Part shown: positions 1 to 7,434 of the stretch, piece by piece
Position numbering within the stretch: position 1 is the first letter of the stretch
How the letters are laid out: every line of letters begins with the position of its first letter
Assembly (NCBI GenBank): GCA_025774865.1
Contig: JALGZO010000389.1
Coordinates: 1-8,700 of the forward strand
Source: a bacterium
Lineage (GTDB): Bacteria; ARS69
DNA length: 8,700 nt
Direction of reading: 5' to 3'
Position numbers and translations under genes: made by a program
Notes under the pieces: model-generated
Told to the model about the DNA's origin: nothing
The model's input: the letters and a program-made list of their open reading frames with translations, nothing else
Database searches by the model: none

Positions 1-979
1 ACTCCCGCGCAGCATCCGGGTCGTTCAGCACCGACGCAAGGGCTTTCGCCAAGGTCTCCGGATTCCGCGCCGGCACGAGCACCCCCGCCCCATCGCTCAA
101 TGCCTCTCGGTTTCCACCCACGTCGGTCGCGATGCACGGCAACCCCCGTGCCATCGCTTCGAGGAGCGCGAGCGAAAACCCCTCGATCTCGGAGGGAAGC
201 ACGAACACGTCGAAGAGCGCGTTGAGCTCCGCGACGTCGGCTCGAAATCCGAGGCAATGAGAACGAGATCCCGCGGGAAGCTGTGAAGCGAGTCGTCGGA
301 GCTCCTCGTCCTCGTCCGTCCCCGCCATGATAATCGTCAGAGGACGGCCGATCTGCGATGCCGCGCGCAGGAGGTCGTCCTGGGACTTCCGGCGGGCCAC
401 CACGCCGACGACGGGATGCGCGGGATCGAGGTCGAGTTCCGCCCGCAGCCGTCCGACGACGGCAGGATCGGGCTCGGGTAGCTCGGAGAGCGGCAGGCCG
501 TTGTGCACGACGCGGACGTGATTCCGATTCACGCCGCGTCGCACGAGATCTTCGGCGATCGGTTGGGAAACCGCGACGATCGCGTCGGTCGTGATCTGAT
601 CGAAGCGAGCGCGCCACCAACCTCCGCTGGCCAGCATGACGTTGCGACGCGTGTGTACGACCGCGGTGTCCGTCCCGAGCAACTTGACGTACGCGACGAG
701 GTGGCGATCGAGCGATGCGTGTGCGTTCACGACATCGATGCGTCGGTCCGCGAGCCACCGCCGCCAGTGGAACGCCTGGGCCATGAGGCGCGGCCCCCAC
801 GCGAAGTGCGTATCGACGAGACGAACCGCGCTCCCCCGGAATCGCGACGCGATCAGGCTTTCGGGGCGGCACGCGAGGAATACCTCGTGTCCGAGCTCGG
901 CGAGCCCGCGCGTGAGCCATGTGATGGAGTTCGTCGACCCTCCGGCGTCACCCTGGTGGGTCATCTGCAGGATCCTCAC
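1..979 (-). CDS. GT4-family glycosyltransferase, partial (C-terminus beyond left edge)
   Basis: This frame has no stop before the left edge and gives 326 visible residues; family members are usually about 360-400, so roughly the last 40-60 are missing. It reads as a retaining GT-B glycosyltransferase of family GT4, which transfers a sugar from a nucleotide-sugar donor to a growing glycan at the cytoplasmic face of the inner membrane. The N-terminus VRILQMTHQGDAGGS is the usual first strand followed by a glycine-rich loop. HNG lies at 159-161 and a basic VARRKSQDDLL stretch at 194-204. The GT4 signature E-x7-E is E266 and E274 (EGFSLALLE), followed by GLPCIATDVGGNREAL. The GTG start overlaps the upstream adenylyltransferase stop as GTGA (976-979), and family N-termini agree with it. 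By context it probably extends the LPS core; donor and acceptor cannot be told from sequence. The family call is firm, the substrate unknown. Confidence 0.93.
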   Translation of the reverse strand, partial: MRILQMTHQGDAGGSTNSITWLTRGLAELGHEVFLACRPESLIASRFRGSAVRLVDTHFAWGPRLMAQAFHWRRWLADRRIDVVNAHASLDRHLVAYVKLLGTDTAVVHTRRNVMLASGGWWRARFDQITTDAIVAVSQPIAEDLVRRGVNRNHVRVVHNGLPLSELPEPDPAVVGRLRAELDLDPAHPVVGVVARRKSQDDLLRAASQIGRPLTIIMAGTDEDEELRRLASQLPAGSRSHCLGFRADVAELNALFDVFVLPSEIEGFSLALLEAMARGLPCIATDVGGNREALSDGAGVLVPARNPETLAKALASVLNDPDAARE

Positions 980-1473
980 GGGGACCCACGGGCGGACGCG
1001 AGGATCCTTTCGAGGAGGGCCGTCGAGGAGTGATCCTTCGGGTCCCCGACGATCGCGGTGCGACCACCGATCTCGGCCGTCACGGCGCGCTCGGGCACGG
1101 ATGCTTCCGTGTAGTCCGTGCCCTTCGCGTGAACGTTCGGCCGGAGCGTGCGCAGAACCCCTTCGACGTTCGACTCCTCGAAAACGACCACGCGATCGAC
1201 GCACTCGAGGGCCGCGACGATCTCGATGCGATCTCGGGCCGGCAGGAACGGGCGCCCCGCTCCCTTGAGCCGGCGCACCGACTCGTCGCTGTTCACGGCG
1301 ACGACGAGGAAATCTCCCTGGGCGCGCGCTCCCTGCAGATATCGCACGTGCCCCACATGAAAGAGGTCGAACGCGCCGTTGGCGAGCACGGTCTCACGCC
1401 CCTGGAGCCTCAGCTCCTCGATCTCGCGGGCGGCGTCAGCGACGCTGCACAGCTTGACGGCGCAGTCCGGCAA
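976..1473 (-). CDS. rfaE2: D-glycero-beta-D-manno-heptose 1-phosphate adenylyltransferase (HldE C-terminal half)
   Basis: A cytosolic nucleotidyltransferase of about 165 residues, the length of stand-alone RfaE2 proteins. The family joins heptose-1-phosphate and ATP to form ADP-D-glycero-beta-D-manno-heptose and pyrophosphate. Visible motifs are ANGAFDLFHVGH with the catalytic HxGH at 39-42, NSDESVRRLKG at 61-71, ALECVDRVVVF at about 88-98, KGTDY at 117-121 (KGGDY is commoner) and a C-terminal SSTALLERI at 149-157. There is no ATG or GTG at the expected N-terminus. TTG at 1473-1471 is the best start: it gives the usual leader before the first strand and has a GAGGAG Shine-Dalgarno 10 bases upstream. 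The gene then overlaps the end of the heptose kinase gene by 38 bases in another frame. In enterobacteria both activities are in one HldE protein; here they are apparently split, or joined by a +1 frameshift. The function is secure, the start less so. Confidence 0.92.
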   Translation of the reverse strand: MPDCAVKLCSVADAAREIEELRLQGRETVLANGAFDLFHVGHVRYLQGARAQGDFLVVAVNSDESVRRLKGAGRPFLPARDRIEIVAALECVDRVVVFEESNVEGVLRTLRPNVHAKGTDYTEASVPERAVTAEIGGRTAIVGDPKDHSSTALLERILASARGSP

Positions 1474-2458
1474 CGCGCTCGATCTCCTCGGTCGTGGTCG
1501 TGGCGGCTCCGTGCTTCTGGACCACGATTCCCGCGGCCAGCGTGGCCAGTTGGGCGGCCTCGAGCGGCGTCGCGCCAGCGGACAGGGCCGCGAGGGCGGC
1601 CGCCGCCACGGTGTCCCCCGCCCCGGTCGTGTCGGCCGCCTCGTCCGAGCCCCAGACCGCGACCTCGTGGAATCCCCCGTCGCGTTCGGCGATCGCCATG
1701 CCGTCGTGGCCGCGCGTGAGAAGCAGAAACTCCGCCTCGAGATCGGTGCGCAGCGCCTCCGCCGCCCGCCGGAGGTCCGTCCGGCTCTCGATCGGACGAC
1801 CCCACGATTCCGCGGCCTCGAGCTCGTTCGGCGTCGCGAACGTGACCCCGACGAATTCACGCAGCGCATGGCGCGAGTCGGCACAAACCGGAAGGCCGCG
1901 CGCGTTCGCGGCCGCGATCACCGAGTCACGGACTCCGGCGGCGAGCACCCCGTACCCGTAATCCGAAAGAAGCACCGCGTCACTGCCGTCGAGGTATTCC
2001 GATGCGATCTCACGGAGCCGCTCTTCGAGCGAAGACGAGAGCGGCACGCGATCTTCCTGATCGATTCGCATGACCTGCTGCTTCTGGCCGTGCGCCCCTC
2101 CGGCCATGACCCGTGTCTTGCGGACGGCGACGCGCTCACGGTCCCGGAGAACACCGGCGGTCTCGATTCCGCGATTCGAGAGCTCGGCCAAGAGCTCACC
2201 GGAGATTTCGCCCGCCCCGATCACGCCCACGGGTATCGGGGTCAGCCCGAGCGAGTGCAGGTTCAGGACTGCGTTGCCTGCGCCGCCGGGAATCACCTTC
2301 CGACCGACGTGACGGATGATGAGCACCGGCGCTTCTCGTGACACGCGGGACGTTTCGCCGTAGATGTACTCGTCCGCGATGAGATCCCCGAGGACGAGCA
2401 CCCGCTTCCCCTGCGCGCCACGCAGAACTTCGACGAGTTTCGCGGTATCGAAGCTCAC
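1436..2458 (-). CDS. rfaE1: D-glycero-beta-D-manno-heptose 7-phosphate kinase (HldE N-terminal half)
   Basis: A PfkB/ribokinase-family sugar kinase of 340 residues. The family phosphorylates D-glycero-D-manno-heptose 7-phosphate at C1 with ATP, making the 1,7-bisphosphate for ADP-heptose synthesis. The N-terminal substrate region GDLIADEYIYGETSRVSREA (24-43) closely resembles HldE. PGGAGN lies at 57-62, DYGYGVL at 166-172, TPNELEA at 209-215 and the PfkB signature DTTGAGDT at 276-283, with catalytic-base Asp282. HldE usually has DYxKG where this protein has DYGYG, so the lysine is a tyrosine (Y169). The frame extends much further upstream, but that part lies over the WaaF-type gene. The true start is GTG at 2458, fixed by a GGGAGG Shine-Dalgarno 7 bases before it and a GTGA overlap with the preceding stop. 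It ends before the adenylyltransferase domain, which follows in another frame. Confidence 0.95.
   Translation of the reverse strand: MSFDTAKLVEVLRGAQGKRVLVLGDLIADEYIYGETSRVSREAPVLIIRHVGRKVIPGGAGNAVLNLHSLGLTPIPVGVIGAGEISGELLAELSNRGIETAGVLRDRERVAVRKTRVMAGGAHGQKQQVMRIDQEDRVPLSSSLEERLREIASEYLDGSDAVLLSDYGYGVLAAGVRDSVIAAANARGLPVCADSRHALREFVGVTFATPNELEAAESWGRPIESRTDLRRAAEALRTDLEAEFLLLTRGHDGMAIAERDGGFHEVAVWGSDEAADTTGAGDTVAAAALAALSAGATPLEAAQLATLAAGIVVQKHGAATTTTEEIERVAGLRRQAVQRR
1484..1489 (-). promoter_or_regulatory. Putative Shine-Dalgarno site of the adenylyltransferase gene
   Basis: GAGGAG on the minus strand, 10 bases before the TTG at 1473, inside the 3' end of the kinase gene. The spacing is a little long, but it supports independent TTG initiation over a frameshifted fusion. 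It also encodes part of the kinase C-terminus, so it could be chance. Confidence 0.5.
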
Positions 2459-3444
2459 GATCGTACCTCCCGAAGCGGCAACATCTCGTGCGCCTGGCGT
2501 GCGACGCAAGCCGGTTCGATGCCCGTCAAGCAGCCATAGCCGATCCGACACGTTCGCTGAAAGCACGGAGCGCACGGCACCGGATGATCGACGACGACGT
2601 GACCCTCTCCCCAGGGCCGGGTCCACCGGGGGCTCGACGAACCGAACAGAGCCAGGGTCCGTGTTCCGACGGCAGCGGCGAGGTGCATGGGCCCCGTGTC
2701 GTTCGTGATCAGGAGGTCCGCACTCTCGAGCAGCGCGGCGAGGGCGCCGAGCGAGACGGGCTGCGAGAGGCCGCTGACGTCCGGCACCTCGTCGCGGACC
2801 CGAGCGACCTGGTCGCGGTCTCCCGGACCGCCGAGCACGAGGACCGAGTGTCCCTCGGCGAGGAGCGAACGCGCAACGGCGGCGAACCGCTCCGCGGGCC
2901 ATCGTTTCGCCGGTCCGTACTTGGCGCCAGGCTGCAGCGCAACCCGAAGCGCGCCCGTTCGCGGCCACTCCCGTTGCGCTTCCTCGCGCCACGAGGGCTT
3001 CACCGTGACCTGAGGCGAGTCCCCGGCTGCCGGCGAGCCTATCAGACCGGCGAGGGCGCGGTAGTTCTCCACTTGGTGGCGGTCCCGGCGATACTCGCGC
3101 CCCGGCAGCTTCCGGGCGAGCAACCAGCCCCGCCGTGACGTGGCAAATCCGTGGCGGCGCCGTGCACGCCCCCGGTACGCCCGCCACGCCGCGCCGAACG
3201 ACGTGGGTCCGAGCAGCACGGCATCGTAGCGCCCGCCACGGTAGGCATCCACCTCGCGCCCCGGCTCGATCCTCACGATCTCATCCACGTCCGGCGCCTG
3301 TTCGAAGACCTCTGCGAGTCCCGACGGCACCAGCACCGAGAGCCGGGAGTCCGGATTCCCGCGCTTGATCGCTGGCGGAATGACCGTCGCCATGACGGCA
3401 TCCCCGAGCCAGTTCGGCGTGCGAAAAGCGATCGACCCACTCAC
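2455..3444 (-). CDS. waaF: LPS heptosyltransferase, WaaF (heptosyltransferase II) type
   Basis: A GT9-family GT-B enzyme of 329 residues, the usual size. WaaF transfers the second L-glycero-D-manno-heptose from ADP-heptose to the first heptose of the inner core on the cytoplasmic face of the inner membrane. The N-terminal motif is RTPNWLGDAVMA, whose Asp15 matches the conserved GD aspartate of GT9. The middle part GFATSRRGWLL and HQVENYRAL resembles the WaaF acceptor region. The donor-binding half has PGAKYGPAKRWPAERF from 172 and NDTGPMHLA at 248-256. Near the C-terminus is a four-cysteine motif C-x2-C-x4-C-x5-C (C291, C294, C299, C305). The GTG start at 3444 overlaps the upstream stop as GTGA and has GGAGG 7 bases upstream. 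Of the GT9 genes here this is the best WaaF match; the exact acceptor is inferred. Confidence 0.93.
   Translation of the reverse strand: MSGSIAFRTPNWLGDAVMATVIPPAIKRGNPDSRLSVLVPSGLAEVFEQAPDVDEIVRIEPGREVDAYRGGRYDAVLLGPTSFGAAWRAYRGRARRRHGFATSRRGWLLARKLPGREYRRDRHQVENYRALAGLIGSPAAGDSPQVTVKPSWREEAQREWPRTGALRVALQPGAKYGPAKRWPAERFAAVARSLLAEGHSVLVLGGPGDRDQVARVRDEVPDVSGLSQPVSLGALAALLESADLLITNDTGPMHLAAAVGTRTLALFGSSSPRWTRPWGEGHVVVDHPVPCAPCFQRTCRIGYGCLTGIEPACVARQAHEMLPLREVRS
2466..2471 (-). promoter_or_regulatory. Shine-Dalgarno site of the heptose kinase gene
   Basis: GGGAGG on the minus strand, 7 bases before the GTG at 2458. It lies inside the last codons of the WaaF-type gene and decides the kinase start against the much longer open frame reaching 3187. 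Confidence 0.8.
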
Positions 3445-4598
3445 GGAGCACCCTCCGGGGCGGCGGCGAGCTCCGACGGCATCGCTCCCCCACCCGCGAG
3501 CGCGTCCGCGAGTCCGACGGCGGCCTGCTCCACGACCGAAGTCGAGAGCCGGTCGAGATCTTCTCCCGGGGCTCGAAGCCACCGCACGGCCGGCGCCGCG
3601 GGACACCAGATCGCGGGATCGGTGGGACCGAACAGCGCGAGCACCGGAGTCCCCACGGCGGCCCCCAGGTGGAGAACCCCGGTATCGTTGGCGAGAACGA
3701 GATCCGCTTCCTGAAGGACCGCCCCGAGGACGCGCACCCGGCACGGCGGGATCCGGCGCAGGACCTGTCCGGCACCGCGGTCCACGCGATGGAGCAGCGA
3801 CGACTCACCGGGTCCCGCCGCCGTGGCGACCTGGTGTCCCCGCGCTATGAGCGCGGAAGCCACTTCCCCGAAACGTTCCGCCGGCCACCGGTTCGGTAGC
3901 TTTCCCGCTCCCGGATGGATCACGACCCGGAGCCCGGGTCCGTTCGCCGCCAGAGACGCCCGAAGGAGCTCGCGGCCGGTCCTCTCCTCCTCCCGCCCCA
4001 GGGAAATCACCGGCCGCCAGTCGGACGCGGTCGCGCCGAGCGGCGCCACGAGGTCGAGGTTCACTCCGGTCTGATGTCGCCCTTCCGTGGGTGCCGGCAA
4101 GACCCGGTGATAGAGCTCCTCCGCCGTGTCGCTCTCGCGCCCACCCGGCCCCGGCCGACCGAGGCGGCAGCGGGCCCCCGAAAGCGCCGCGATCCAGGCG
4201 CTCGTGTGGGAGAACGCCACCGTACTCACGACGATTGCGAGGTCGTAGCGGGCGCCGCGCAGGCGATCGAGGAAGCGCTTGCCATCCATCGGTCGGCGCA
4301 AGTACTCGGCCTTGTCGTAAAGAAGCACCTCGTCGAGATGCGGGTTCCGGCGCACCGCGTCGACATTCTCGGGTCCGGCGACGAGGTCGATGCGAGCCGA
4401 AGGTGCGCGCTCGCGGACCGCTCGGAAGACGGGCGTCGAGAGCAGCATGTCGCCGAGTTGATTGTGGTGCCGAACGAGCAGGATGGCGCCGAGATCACGC
4501 AGGTCGGGCATCGGCGGCGTTCCGTGGGCCCGCAGCGCGAAGGACATCGCCCGGGTGATCCCGCGCTTCCCCTTCTTCTCCCAGGTCTTCAGGCTCAT
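3441..4598 (-). CDS. GT9 family heptosyltransferase-like protein with basic N-terminal extension
   Basis: A GT9 glycosyltransferase of 385 residues, some 40-50 longer than the two genes beside it. A basic leader (1-35, MSLKTWEKKGKRG at its start) precedes the first Rossmann strand AILLVRHHNQLGDMLLSTP, with the conserved aspartate at D50. The donor half carries PGAGKLPNRWPAERF from 229, NDTGVLHLGAA at 304-314 and ALFGPTDP at 321-328. It lacks the C-terminal four-cysteine motif of its neighbours and ends in an Ala/Pro/Gly-rich tail. The ATG at 4598 overlaps the previous stop as ATGA; a weak GGGGGT lies 6 bases upstream. A longer start at 4691 would put 31 Arg/Gly-rich residues over the previous gene and is unlikely. 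It probably adds heptose or a related sugar to the core; whether it is heptosyltransferase I, III or something else is open. The leader might bind membrane, which is inference. Confidence 0.93.
   Translation of the reverse strand: MSLKTWEKKGKRGITRAMSFALRAHGTPPMPDLRDLGAILLVRHHNQLGDMLLSTPVFRAVRERAPSARIDLVAGPENVDAVRRNPHLDEVLLYDKAEYLRRPMDGKRFLDRLRGARYDLAIVVSTVAFSHTSAWIAALSGARCRLGRPGPGGRESDTAEELYHRVLPAPTEGRHQTGVNLDLVAPLGATASDWRPVISLGREEERTGRELLRASLAANGPGLRVVIHPGAGKLPNRWPAERFGEVASALIARGHQVATAAGPGESSLLHRVDRGAGQVLRRIPPCRVRVLGAVLQEADLVLANDTGVLHLGAAVGTPVLALFGPTDPAIWCPAAPAVRWLRAPGEDLDRLSTSVVEQAAVGLADALAGGGAMPSELAAAPEGAP
3452..3456 (-). promoter_or_regulatory. Shine-Dalgarno site of the WaaF-type gene
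   Basis: GGAGG on the minus strand, 7 bases before the GTG at 3444, within the last codons of the preceding gene. It picks this GTG over longer in-frame extensions that overlap that gene. Confidence 0.75.
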
Positions 4599-5581
4599 GC
4601 GCCGACCCCCGCCGCCGTCGCGACGCCGAGCTCGTCGAGGACGCGGTCGACCGAGATCTCGGTCATGCAACGGTGATGTCCCTTCGGGCACGCGTTCGGG
4701 CCGTGGAGGTCACACGGACTGCAGGAGATCCCGGTGTGGATCGCGACGGACCCGCTCCGAATCGGCGCGAACCCGAGCCGCGGGTGTGTGGGGCCGAAGA
4801 GTGCGACGACGCGCGCGCCACACGCTTCGGCGACGTGCAGCAGCCCGGAGTCGTTCGTCAGCGCCACGGGACAGGCCCCCACGATCGTCGGCAGCTCGCT
4901 CGGGTCTGGACCTACCACGGTTTCGAAAGCTCCCCCGGGCAGCCGCTCCGCGACTCGATCCAGGAGAGCTCCTTCCGACGAGGCGCCCAGCAGCAGAACG
5001 CGGCGACCGGCCTCGACGATCCTCTCCGCGACCTCGGCGAACCGCGCCGCCGGCCATTCTTTGGTCGCGCGGCCGGCGCCCGGTGCGATGAGGACCGGCC
5101 CGTCTTCCGCGGGAGCTGGCACGTCGAAGCGCGGCCGACGACCATCTCTCGCCAGGCCGAGCGGTGCGATCGTGTCGAACACGCGGTCGACCGCCGGCGC
5201 GAGGTCGACGGACGCGCCTCCCAGGGAGCGGAGCCTCACGAACGCGAACCGGCGGAGGGTCTGCTTTCGGATGACGAGACGCCGCCCCGCGCGCGCGCCG
5301 GCGAGCAGCGAGCGACTGCGTCCCGATCCCGAGAGGTCGACCAGCAGATCCCACGACTGACCGTCGACGGCGCGTGGCCGAGGGTGGCCTGCCCCGGGCC
5401 ACAGGTGGAGCTCGTCGATGGCGCGGATTCCCTTCAGCACGCGCCCGAACGGCTCACGGGACAGGAATGCTAGGTGCGCGCCCGGGTATCGCTCGCGGAG
5501 TGCGTCGACGACCGGCAGGGACAGCACGACGTCTCCCAGCGCCGAGAGACGGCAAACGAGAATCGCGTCCGGCCCGTTCAC
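4595..5581 (-). CDS. GT9 family LPS heptosyltransferase
   Basis: A GT9 enzyme of 328 residues, normal for WaaC/WaaF-type heptosyltransferases, which use ADP-heptose to build the inner core at the inner membrane. The N-terminal motif is CRLSALGDVVLSLPVVDALR with conserved Asp17. Donor-site motifs are PGAGRATKEWPAARF from 167, NDSGLLHVAEA at 243-253 (Ser replaces the commoner Thr) and ALFGPTHPRLG at 260-270. The C-terminal cysteine motif is C-x2-C-x7-C-x6-C (C287, C290, C298, C305), within a GHHRCMTEIS context common in GT9 proteins. Translation begins at GTG 5581, sharing GTGA with the exporter stop; no clear Shine-Dalgarno is seen, so translational coupling is likely. The RLSALGDVVL type of N-terminus fits a heptosyltransferase I or related role, but I would not assign waaC on this alone. 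Confidence 0.94.
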   Translation of the reverse strand: MNGPDAILVCRLSALGDVVLSLPVVDALRERYPGAHLAFLSREPFGRVLKGIRAIDELHLWPGAGHPRPRAVDGQSWDLLVDLSGSGRSRSLLAGARAGRRLVIRKQTLRRFAFVRLRSLGGASVDLAPAVDRVFDTIAPLGLARDGRRPRFDVPAPAEDGPVLIAPGAGRATKEWPAARFAEVAERIVEAGRRVLLLGASSEGALLDRVAERLPGGAFETVVGPDPSELPTIVGACPVALTNDSGLLHVAEACGARVVALFGPTHPRLGFAPIRSGSVAIHTGISCSPCDLHGPNACPKGHHRCMTEISVDRVLDELGVATAAGVGA

Positions 5582-7434
5582 GCCGCCGACCGACCGGAAG
5601 TCAGCACACCGCGGAACTGGCTTTCGACGAGCCGCGCGTAGGTCGCGCCGCGCTCGAGAAGCTCGTCGTGCGATCCGACCTCCGCCACGCGGCCCCGCTC
5701 GAGCACCACGATCTGGTCGGCGTGGCGCACGGTGGACAGACGGTGCGCGATCACGACGACGGTGCGCCCCTCCACGAGGCGGTCGATCGCTTGCTGGACC
5801 TTCGCCTCCGACTCGCTGTCGAGCGACGACGTGGCCTCGTCGAAGATGAGGATCTCGGGATTGCGGTAGATCGCCCGCGCGATGGAAAGCCGCTGGCGCT
5901 CACCTCCCGAGAGGCGCAGGCCCCGATCCCCGATCACCGTCTCGTAGCCGTCTCGCGCTTGCTCGATGAACTCGTGCGCGTTCGCCGCCTTCGCGGCCGC
6001 GATGACCTGTTCGAAGTCGGGCTCGGGGTCCGCGTACGCGATGTTCGCGCGGATCGTGTCGTGGAAGAGGATGGTTTCCTGCGTCACGATCCCGAGCAGC
6101 TTCCGCAAGCTCGCGACTCGGATGTCGCGGAGGTCCACGCCGTCGATCGTGATGCGACCCGCGTCCGGGTCGTGGAAGCGCGGAATCATGTCGACGAGCG
6201 TCGACTTGCCAGCGCCGCTGGGGCCGACGAGCGCGACAACCTGCCCCCGCGCGATCGCGAGGCTCACGTCGCGGATGACCGGCATTTCGGGATCGTACTC
6301 GAACGACACGTTCTCGAAGCGAAGCTCGCGCCGCAGGCCTTCGACGGTGGAGGCGCCGGGGCGATCCTTTACGCGCGGCTCGGTATCGAGGATCTCGAAA
6401 ATCCGGGCGGCCGCCGCATCCCCTTCCTCGAGGTGCGTGTGGACCTGAGTCAGGGCCCGCACCGGCTGCATGAGGGACACCATCGCGGCGAGGAAGATCA
6501 CGAACCAGGTCGCGGAGAGACCCTGCCCGTCGAGAACCTGGTTGCCACCCGCCCAGAGCACGATGACCGCACCGACCGCTCCCATCATCTCGGCCGTCGG
6601 ACTGGCGAGGGAACCCACGCGGCGCAGCCGTACGATAGACTTCAGATACTTGTGCGTCTCACCGAGGAAGCGGGATCGTGCGAACGCCTCTCCCGAGAAG
6701 GCCTTCACGACGCGGATGCCGCTGATCGTCTCCTGAAAGACGCTCGCCAGATCCGCCATGCTCGCCTGCGCGCGCCCCGAGTGGCGCCGGATACGCCGCC
6801 CGATGACACCGACGATGAGCGCGAGCACCGGAAACACCACGCAGCAGACGAGCGCGAGCCGCCAGCTCGCGACGAACACGATTCCGAGGTACACGACGGC
6901 GAGAAGAGCATCGCGCGGCATGCTCCGGTACATCGAGGATACCGCCTTGCGGACCACCGCGATGTCGTTCGTCGCCCGGGCAAGGAGGTCCCCGGATCGC
7001 GTCCCCGCGAACCAGCGCATCGAGAGCGACTGGATGTGGGTAAAGAGATCGTCGCGCAGGTCGTTGAGGACTCGCTCCTCCAGCAGAACCGACGCGACTG
7101 CCAGGAGAAAGCCGACGACGCCCTTCAGCGCGAAGGCGCCCAGCAGGAAGAGGCAGACGCGGCGCAGAGCGTCCCGGGTATCTCCCCGGAAGAACCACTC
7201 GGCGGCCCGGATCTGGACCTCGTGGCGGAATTGCTCGAGCGGCCCCGCCCCGGGGGCCAGCTCCGCCACGCCCGTGGGATCCTCGCCGAACAGGAGGTCC
7301 ACGAACGGCAGGATCATTCCCAGGGAGATCCCGGCCACGACCGCAAAGAGCGCCGTCAGGACGAGGACGAGGGACAGGAGGCCGCTGTGGCGCAAGACCC
7401 GGCGCAGGAGCCGGATTTTCGGGCTCGTAATCAT
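5578..7434 (-). CDS. msbA: MsbA-like lipid A/LPS-core ABC exporter (TMD-NBD half transporter)
   Basis: A 618-residue ABC exporter half-transporter, expected to work as a homodimer in the inner membrane and flip core-lipid A to the periplasmic leaflet using ATP. Six hydrophobic segments lie at roughly 17-45, 92-118, 174-193, 194-213, 282-299 and 306-325. The nucleotide-binding domain has Walker A GPSGAGKS (404-411), Q-loop Gln452, signature LSGGERQ (508-514), Walker B ILIFDE (528-533), D-loop SSLD (536-539) and switch His564. The loop between segments 1 and 2 (about 46-90) is some 30 residues longer than in E. coli MsbA. ATG 7434 is the first sensible start: it lies 47 bases after the preceding stop, no start codon falls in between, and no clear Shine-Dalgarno is present. 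Place among LPS genes favours lipid A export; sequence alone cannot exclude another lipid or a drug. Confidence 0.94.
   Translation of the reverse strand: MITSPKIRLLRRVLRHSGLLSLVLVLTALFAVVAGISLGMILPFVDLLFGEDPTGVAELAPGAGPLEQFRHEVQIRAAEWFFRGDTRDALRRVCLFLLGAFALKGVVGFLLAVASVLLEERVLNDLRDDLFTHIQSLSMRWFAGTRSGDLLARATNDIAVVRKAVSSMYRSMPRDALLAVVYLGIVFVASWRLALVCCVVFPVLALIVGVIGRRIRRHSGRAQASMADLASVFQETISGIRVVKAFSGEAFARSRFLGETHKYLKSIVRLRRVGSLASPTAEMMGAVGAVIVLWAGGNQVLDGQGLSATWFVIFLAAMVSLMQPVRALTQVHTHLEEGDAAAARIFEILDTEPRVKDRPGASTVEGLRRELRFENVSFEYDPEMPVIRDVSLAIARGQVVALVGPSGAGKSTLVDMIPRFHDPDAGRITIDGVDLRDIRVASLRKLLGIVTQETILFHDTIRANIAYADPEPDFEQVIAAAKAANAHEFIEQARDGYETVIGDRGLRLSGGERQRLSIARAIYRNPEILIFDEATSSLDSESEAKVQQAIDRLVEGRTVVVIAHRLSTVRHADQIVVLERGRVAEVGSHDELLERGATYARLVESQFRGVLTSGRSAA

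Noticed and set aside
503-1033. Plus-strand open frames opposite the GT4 gene (327-1268 region)
   Set aside because: They are antisense to a continuous GT4 frame with clear motifs, and show no domain or ribosome-binding site.
976-1884. A 302-residue version of the adenylyltransferase
   Set aside because: Residues before about position 137 are low-complexity Arg/Ser/Pro shadow of the kinase gene. It is kept in mind only as the open frame that would allow a +1 frameshift.
1436-3187. A 583-residue version of the heptose kinase
   Set aside because: The first 243 residues are a shadow of the WaaF-type gene. The GTG at 2458 has a strong Shine-Dalgarno and matches the family N-terminus.
3915-4676. 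Plus-strand open frame of 253 codons opposite the middle GT9 gene
   Set aside because: It is a shadow of a gene with complete GT9 motifs; the composition is typical of antisense frames in this DNA.
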